From NCBI RefSeq assembly GCF_008831285.2, contig NC_045140.1:27918131-27982130 (forward strand): DNA of 64,000 nucleotides. The letters run 5' to 3'. The stretch is from Nymphaea colorata (lineage: Eukaryota; Streptophyta; Magnoliopsida; Nymphaeales; Nymphaeaceae). The position numbers were made by a program, and so were the translations under genes. The notes under the pieces are model-generated. The model was not told where the DNA came from. It did not search any database and was given only the letters and a program-made list of their open reading frames with translations. This document shows positions 60,501 through 64,000 of the stretch, piece after piece. Position 1 is the stretch's first letter. Each line of letters begins with the position of its first letter.

Positions 60501-63167
60501 CTGGTTTAGCACTGGGCTCTAGCTCGATTCTATGGTTCAGTACCTTGGCTGGTGGCAGACCTTTGTGTTTTTCAAACACCCTTACAAATTCGGCCAGCAG
60601 AGGCTGCACAAACCCAAGTGGAGTGCTGCTCCCTTCTGCATGTGACTGAGATCCTACAGCACAAGTCATTAGAACCAGATGTAGGCATTCATTTTTTTGG
60701 CTTACTTTGCTGATCTATACATTCTCTTCGCTGGATCTTGCTGCCGGTACATTATTTTCACCCCCTTTTCCTCTAAAATTCATCTTCATTTCGATGAAAT
60801 CCCACTCCACACCCCTAACTGCCTTAGCCATTGTATTCCTAGAACCACGTCTGCTCCACCCATGGCTAAGGGGTACAACTCGATTTCAAAGTGTTGTCCC
60901 TATATTTCCACTACCTACTGTGGGCATTTGCCTTTGCATACTAATGTTACTGTCGTTGCCCGCCATTACTCTAAATTCAGACTGTTCTTCCACTAGGCAT
61001 CCACAAACCTTCGCTGTCCCTTCACTAAGGGGGTGTTTGAATTGCGCGGACGGCACTGCAGCCCGCAGTCTTCAGTCTATGCTGTACAGTTTTTGGCTTC
61101 GTGCAATCACCTACGAAAGTTTTGTCCGCAAACAAGGAAGCCTTATTGTGGACATGGGTCCATGAAATTTTCTCCAGCCTGAATAGGTTTAGTGTGCCAC
61201 CTATCTCTTCTACTAGGTACATATGCAACCGTTTGCATACATGCACTAGGTTTCAACGCTCATCGGCCATCGCACTGGAAGCATAGTCCCTTCCTTCTCC
61301 TTTCCTTAATCTGTTCAACAGTTCAGGGTTAAGTCACTTGATTAGGATATATTTCCCTTCAGGCAACTGTTTCGTGAACCCTCTTCCGATGCACTCCTCT
61401 TTCACAATTGTACCCCCTTAGCCGCAAGTCCCTTATTGACTTTGAGGTCCTTCAGCCCGCCTCCCAACCTATTGTATTTTTCTTCTGCAATTCAAGTCAT
61501 CACGAAGCTATCTAGTAGAGTTTGCAGTCACACTGCCTGCTCTTCCACTTTGATCTTATCCTTTAATCCTCCCACAAACACTTCTGTAAGCACCTCTATA
61601 GGCCTCCCACGGACCATGTTGTTCAATCCTGACATTCTAGGACAGACCTTCTCTGTCTTATCTTCGATAACTCGACATTGTACTCGAAATACGCTGATGG
61701 CCCAAACCTCACTGTTAGGTCTTCAACAAATTTCTCCGAAGGAGGTTTTCCTTGCTAGGACACCAGCCAACGGTACCACCTGATCATTGGTCCTTCCATA
61801 TGCACAGCAACATGCACAACTCTCTGTTCTGATTGGATTCCTTGGCATTCGAAAAACTGTTCTACTCTGAATATCCAACTTAAGGAGTCTTCGCCAAAAA
61901 ACCTAGGAAATTCCATCTTGGGAGTCTTGAGATTTCATGTCGTATCCCCTGTTCGATAGGAAGGCCCAACTGACCCATTCACGTTGGGATTAGGCATACC
62001 TGATATGTCGTTGGGTGGAGAGCGCAGCAAGCTGTTGCGCATCTCTGGTTCTGTTCAGCGTGGATTTTCTCCATTCGGATGCAGCCGACTGGACGATGGG
62101 TTGTCCGGTGCTAAGTGTTCTTCCATGCAATAGAGCATCTTTCTCATCAAGTCAGCTAGGTTTTGTTGCTCCGCCATGACTGTCGCCACCATCGACTGTA
62201 CCTTTGGTCGACTTCCATCAACTCTACTCGAGCTCCCCAAAGTTCTTCTCCACCTTCTCCCTTCTTCCCGCCATTACATGGCAAGCCTCCTCTGACTGCA
62301 TTCGGAAGTTTTCCAAGATGGACACGGTTTGCCTCGTTGTCATCATTCCTCGCTCTGATACTAGTTGGCAGCCTCCACCTCCGCAGAGACACTCAGGCAA
62401 AGTTGTTAACTCACACGCACCTCGATAACTAAGGAAATTAAGGCAAATCCCCTCTCCAGAAGGTTAACATTTCATTACTCAAAAGACTAACTACTTCGGG
62501 TCACCTCCCGACTACATATAAGGGTGATTACATTTGGGTAATTAAAAGAGAGCTGATCCAATATATGGAACAAACCCGATTCATGTATTGTTTATATTTT
62601 TCCCTTTTATTACGAGATCTATACTTTACTGGGTTGCTATCACAATGTGACGCTAACTTTTAGTTAACATTATGACATTGTGTATACCAATAAGAAGCAA
62701 TGAGAATAAACTGGGGAAGCCGGTTTAATTTCCCAAACCAGTTCAAATAGAAATGTGTGAAACATATGTTCCTGATCTAGAACCATAACACTTACATTTT
62801 TATTTTTCCATTACAGAGAATAGTAAGATATGCATGTTAAATAGGTACCATTACTATGTGTCAGTTGATGTATCAATCGACCATGGACCAGTGCAAAACC
62901 TAACCATGGCTACAAGCCTCATGGAAATGGATTGCAGACCTATGAAGAACCTTGAATTAAGAATAACCAGAAGTTTCTAGATGGAAGTACAAGCCACATG
63001 AATAAAACGGACGGTACCACCAGCTAAGAGGCAAGCTTGACAAAGAAAATTTTGATCAAGAAAAAGCAAAATGGAGAACTACATGAAAGAAAAACCTGCT
63101 GAATTTCATTAAACTGCTGTCTTTTCTCATCTTCCAGGGCCACGCCATTGAGAACAGCTTCTTTTAT
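38924..63167 (-). CDS. M3 zinc oligopeptidase (TOP1/TOP2, organellar oligopeptidase family), 5' end missing
   Basis: Thirteen minus-strand exons: 63096-63167, 55960-56103, 55581-55811, 55405-55495, 51384-51505, 47984-48091, 47649-47894, 47228-47373, 44030-44147, 42932-43091, 42807-42838, 42000-42065, 40052-40123, with the last coding exon at 38924-39010 as a fourteenth segment. All join in phase and give about 564 residues to a stop at 38924. The catalytic exon (47228-47373) holds the zinc motif HEFGH and, downstream, the third ligand Glu in [10 protein letters not shown]. The Gly/Tyr loop [12 protein letters not shown] spans the 42838 junction. Blocks such as [45 protein letters not shown] and the C-terminus EFRGREPSP match Arabidopsis TOP1/TOP2. 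These enzymes clear short peptides, including cleaved targeting peptides. About 140 N-terminal residues or more lie beyond the window, so plastid/mitochondrial or cytosolic form cannot be told. One intron is GC-AG (47648). Confidence 0.94.
40124..41999 (-). other. Oligopeptidase intron with compound GA/TA microsatellite
   Basis: AT-rich intron; the microsatellite lies at about 41002-41060. Nothing else is recognised. Confidence 0.6.
41002..41060. repeat. Compound (GA)n(TG)n(TA)n microsatellite
   Basis: About 22 bases of GA, a short TGTG bridge and about 32 bases of TA, inside an oligopeptidase intron. Confidence 0.92.
43534..43867. mobile_element. hAT-like MITE, family 1 copy A (334 bp)
   Basis: Ends GATTGTCACA and, reverse-complemented, CATTGTCACA. 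It is flanked by a perfect 8-bp target duplication CCTTGAAC at 43526-43533 and 43868-43875. The interior is AT-rich with CGCGTATTATACG-type palindromic words. No coding capacity. Confidence 0.85.
44264..44687. mobile_element. hAT-like MITE, family 1 copy C (424 bp, diverged)
   Basis: Ends CTATAGTCACAGAAAT and, reverse-complemented, CAAATAGTCACAAATAT. It is flanked by a 7-bp repeat GCAAACT at 44257-44263 and 44688-44694. The termini resemble copies A and B, but the interior is more diverged, so membership is probable only. Confidence 0.55.
45358..46715. mobile_element. Non-autonomous hAT element carrying a captured gene fragment (1358 bp)
   Basis: Terminal inverted repeats TAGGGCTG...CAGCCCTA, with subterminal regions dense in GAGCCGAG/CTCGAGCTCG words. 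It is flanked by a perfect 8-bp target duplication CTCCTACC (45350-45357 and 46716-46723), which defines hAT-type insertion. Between the subterminal repeats (about 45546-46540) lies unrelated sequence with a CT-rich leader-like part and a degraded trihelix-type coding segment. No transposase is seen, so it would depend on an autonomous relative. It sits in the oligopeptidase intron between exons 44030-44147 and 47228-47373. Confidence 0.85.
46060..46544 (+). pseudogene. Captured, broken trihelix-type transcription factor fragment
   Basis: Two overlapping frames read the start of a protein like the plant trihelix/Myb-SANT group of At1g21200. The first gives [12 protein letters not shown]; the second continues [17 protein letters not shown], then [20 protein letters not shown] and LQEKGKWK. 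The frames switch at a run of nine Cs (46132-46140), where one more C would restore continuity. The conserved segment between KWTD and VGDD is shorter than in family members I recall, and the copy stops right after KGKWK at TAA, losing the rest of the DNA-binding and C-terminal regions. The expected start codon position reads TTG. All this marks it as non-functional passenger sequence of the hAT element. Confidence 0.6.
48455..48510. repeat. TA tract with inverted ACTAGT..CCCTATA flanks
   Basis: ACTAGTTTCCC followed by about 36 bases of TA, then GGGACTAGT. The whole block is a near-perfect palindrome. Confidence 0.85.
48965..49011. repeat. (GA)n microsatellite
   Basis: GA-rich tract with occasional AA/GG interruptions, within an oligopeptidase intron and just left of MITE copy B. 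Confidence 0.9.
49034..49391. mobile_element. hAT-like MITE, family 1 copy B (358 bp)
   Basis: Related to copy A in inverted orientation. The left end CCAAGTCACAGAAAACG matches the reverse complement of copy A's right end; the right end reads ATATGTGACAAT. It is flanked by a perfect 8-bp duplication GGTTCAAA (49026-49033, 49392-49399). A segment (CCCGAAATATACAACTTTTC) is tandemly repeated near 49275-49340. Confidence 0.82.
49699..50809. mobile_element. Foldback TIR element with purine/pyrimidine arms (1111 bp), Harbinger-like
   Basis: Outer ends GGTAGCGTTTCATAAGCC and, reverse-complemented, GGTAGTGTTTGATGGCC. They are flanked by the trinucleotide TTA on both sides (49696-49698, 50810-50812), the target duplication typical of PIF/Harbinger (Tourist-like) elements. 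The left interior (about 49888-50170) is an almost pure purine tract of GGAGGAAGAAGG-like units; the right interior (about 50340-50640) is the matching pyrimidine tract, so the arms can fold back. A mixed-sequence spacer (50171-50335) lies between. Another short palindrome, GGAAATATTATTCC, lies near 49829. No transposase. Confidence 0.75.
52351..54505. mobile_element. TIR element with GCTATGTTGTYAAGGC ends (2155 bp), host of a nested element
   Basis: The left end reads GCTATGTTGTTAAGGC and the right end, reverse-complemented, GCTATGTTGTCAAGGC. Flanking TTATTT occurs on both sides (52345-52350, 54506-54511). Subterminal CGCCTAGGC-type palindromes occur near both ends. The interior is AT-rich with repeated TGTTATATGTATTG words and contains the hAT element at 52795-53802. 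Without that insertion it would be about 1.1 kb. The superfamily is not certain. Confidence 0.65.
52795..53802. mobile_element. Nested hAT element, family 2 copy 1 (1008 bp)
   Basis: Ends CAATGTTATCACTGG and, reverse-complemented, CAATGTTATCCGTATCG, flanked by a perfect 8-bp duplication TTATGTAC (52787-52794, 53803-53810). Its right part is packed with GTATCGTACGATAC palindromes. No intact transposase frame. Confidence 0.85.
54555..54585. repeat. (TA)n microsatellite
   Basis: About 31 bases of TA ending in TGTCAC, just outside the TIR element. Confidence 0.88.
56468..56732 (-). repeat. 3' LTR of the Gypsy element
   Basis: 265 bases, clearly alignable with 62366-62642 but with many substitutions and small indels. 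A purine tract (GAGAGGGAGGCAAT on the minus strand, about 56733-56746) adjoins it, as expected for the polypurine tract. Confidence 0.88.
57610..58075 (-). pseudogene. Integrase remnant of the Gypsy element
   Basis: Minus-strand frames read a zinc-domain-like part ([20 protein letters not shown]) and an integrase core-like part ([31 protein letters not shown]). The two parts are in different frames with stops between them, so no full integrase can be made. C-terminal remnants extend down to about 57.0 kb. Confidence 0.8.
58261..58930 (-). pseudogene. RNase H and RT thumb remnant of the Gypsy element
   Basis: Reads [11 protein letters not shown] (RT thumb side), [15 protein letters not shown], then RNase H-like [21 protein letters not shown] and [16 protein letters not shown] frameshift near 58.76 kb splits it. 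Its upstream side is cut off by the nested hAT element. Confidence 0.82.
58931..59655. mobile_element. hAT element nested in the Gypsy element, family 2 copy 2 (725 bp)
   Basis: Ends CAGTGTTATCCATATCG and, reverse-complemented, CAATGTTGTCATTGGC. These match the two ends of 52795-53802 in opposite orientation. The flanks AGCAGCAA (58923-58930) and AGCAGCAG (59656-59663) form an 8-bp duplication with one mismatch. It carries the same GTATCGTACGATAC palindromes and splits the retrotransposon's reverse transcriptase from its RNase H. Confidence 0.82.
59664..60669 (-). pseudogene. Reverse transcriptase remnant of the Gypsy element, with internal duplication
   Basis: Minus-strand sequence reads [72 protein letters not shown] and FGFTNAPA, followed by a catalytic-box region reading [10 protein letters not shown] 316-bp tandem duplication (59889-60520) repeats the middle and shifts the frame. 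Stops follow, so it is dead. Confidence 0.85.
59889..60520. repeat. 316-bp tandem duplication within the RT remnant
   Basis: 59889-60204 and 60205-60520 are head-to-tail copies. I count about three substitutions between them (for example TCAAATCC/TCAAAACC and CAGTCTGG/CATTCTGG). Confidence 0.93.
60700..62350 (-). pseudogene. Gag/protease region remnant of the Gypsy element
   Basis: Heavily degraded. A minus-strand frame at 62055-62240 reads [20 protein letters not shown], gag-leader-like; no intact protease or zinc knuckle was recognised. Confidence 0.55.
62351..62363 (-). other. Primer-binding site of the Gypsy element
   Basis: Just inside the 5' LTR the minus strand reads TAGTATCAGAGC, one base from the initiator-methionine tRNA primer site TGGTATCAGAGC common in plant LTR elements. 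Confidence 0.7.
62366..62642 (-). repeat. 5' LTR of the Gypsy element
   Basis: 277 bases matching 56468-56732. Orientation is fixed by the adjacent primer-binding site on the lower-coordinate side. Confidence 0.88.
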
Positions 63168-64000
63168 CTGAGCTGAGAATGACACAAGCAAATTATCAGC
63201 AAATCAATGATTGCTTACACTCAGAAAGTGTGAAATGATGGTTTCCTTTTGCAGACAAACAAAAGTTAGACACCAAAGGAAAAATATACTAGCATGGAAG
63301 TTTAATGCTGCACCAGTTCTGCAGTCATAATATATTTCATCGGCAGACTAACAGAACGGCCTACAAGATGAAAAAATCATCTAAACAAGCATCTATATAG
63401 CATGAGTTTTAGATCAAAGAGCTAATAAACATCAAATAATGTGAAAATGCAAGAGTCCAAGCAAGGAGAGTTGTTCTGACTGCATCTTGGGACACGGAAA
63501 AGTTGTTCATGATGTGCAAGGTATGGTTTCTAAATCAATGCAGAGACAGTACACTTTTGAATCTAGGATGATGGTTATAATTTACTAATCATATGGTTGG
63601 AATGCATGCACCACAAGTAATTTCAAAATTTCATTTGCCAGTCTTCAATTTTGACCACTTCTGGCTGGAGTTATTTCTTTATAGGGATCGTATTAATCCT
63701 GCTAAATAACCCAAAGGTTCTTTCATATCAGCATACCGCATTGATTAGATTCTTATATTTCCTAAATGAATTTATTTTGTGAATGATCTATCATAATCAT
63801 AAGAACATCGATTGCAAATTGTAACTCCAAATTGTTCCGATTTTCCGTCGTCTATTTAGGAAACTGTAACAAGCAACCATCAAATGAAGAACGTCTATGT
63901 GATCTTTTTATCAATTATCTAATTCCATGCCTCAAAAAATTCTACTTTTTCATGCTTCTTTTTTATTGTATACAACTAGGTATTTTCTATTTTAGATTCT
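63168..64000 (-). other. Oligopeptidase intron, upstream side
   Basis: AT-rich sequence upstream of the first visible exon; the conserved residues expected before IKEAVLNG are not found, so the preceding exon lies beyond the window. Confidence 0.5.

Larger units (their letters stand above)
56468..62642 (-). mobile_element. Decayed Ty3/Gypsy LTR retrotransposon (6.2 kb)
   Basis: Two similar direct repeats (56468-56732 and 62366-62642) bound the element, each starting TGATAGCAACCCAG on the minus strand and ending in CA. Five-base flanks CAATA (56463-56467) and CAATG (62643-62647) fit a slightly mutated target duplication. Reading on the minus strand, a primer-binding site follows the right LTR, then gag-like sequence, reverse transcriptase, RNase H and integrase. 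That order is Ty3/Gypsy. A polypurine tract precedes the left LTR. All coding regions carry stops or frameshifts. It lies wholly in one oligopeptidase intron (between exons 55960-56103 and 63096-63167). Confidence 0.9.

Noticed and set aside
1-64000. CRISPR arrays, bacterial-type operons, tRNA or rRNA genes
   Set aside because: I looked for regular spacer-repeat arrays, tRNA-like B boxes with cloverleaf stems and rRNA signatures and saw none; the gene structure is eukaryotic throughout.

Overview
This window is nuclear DNA from a flowering plant. It carries intron-containing genes with GT-AG splice sites whose spliced products match conserved plant housekeeping proteins, embedded in TA- and CT-rich intergenic sequence with many transposable elements. 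I cannot name the species. Several introns are kilobases long and filled with transposons, which suggests a medium or large, TE-rich genome; any placement beyond angiosperm would be a guess. All gene models were built by hand from splice signals, reading phase and protein conservation.

Layout. Bases 1-1.7 kb (+): the 3' part of a CCCH zinc-finger/G-patch protein (ZGPAT type). 2.7-5.2 kb (-): a small single-pass membrane protein with a 5'UTR intron. 5.3-9.8 kb: intergenic, with a short hAT MITE and an 84-bp TA tract. 9.8-15.9 kb (+): a complete 13-exon plastid-type FAD/NAD(P)-binding oxidoreductase (PDE327 type); one intron holds a 743-bp near-perfect hairpin. 17.2-18.7 kb (-): an intronless GT4-like membrane-anchored glycosyltransferase. 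19.9-20.8 kb (+): a secreted eight-cysteine defensin-like peptide. 22.7-26.2 kb (+): a six-exon chloroplast protein of the At4g37920 type. 27.6-31.6 kb (-): a short HMG-box (HMGB) chromatin protein. 34.0-35.7 kb (-): BRICK1 (BRK1), the small WAVE/SCAR complex subunit. 38.9 kb to beyond 63.2 kb (-): thirteen exons of an M3 zinc oligopeptidase (TOP1/TOP2, organellar oligopeptidase family) whose 5' exons lie outside the window.

The oligopeptidase gene is the accessory hotspot. Its introns carry three copies of one small hAT-like MITE family, a non-autonomous hAT element holding a broken copy of a trihelix-type gene, a 1.1-kb foldback element of purine/pyrimidine tracts with a TTA target duplication, a 2.2-kb TIR element with a second hAT element nested in it, and a decayed 6.2-kb Ty3/Gypsy retrotransposon with both LTRs, a nested hAT element and a tandem duplication in its reverse-transcriptase region. 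All thirteen peptidase exons still splice in frame around these insertions, so the gene looks functional.

The genes are not an operon or a pathway cluster. Two (PDE327 type, At4g37920 type) are probably plastid proteins, and the peptidase may be organellar or cytosolic depending on its unseen N-terminus. I found no convincing new multi-gene system. The most unusual structures are the intronic hairpin with what look like templated copies beside it, the gene-carrying hAT element, and the purine/pyrimidine foldback element.
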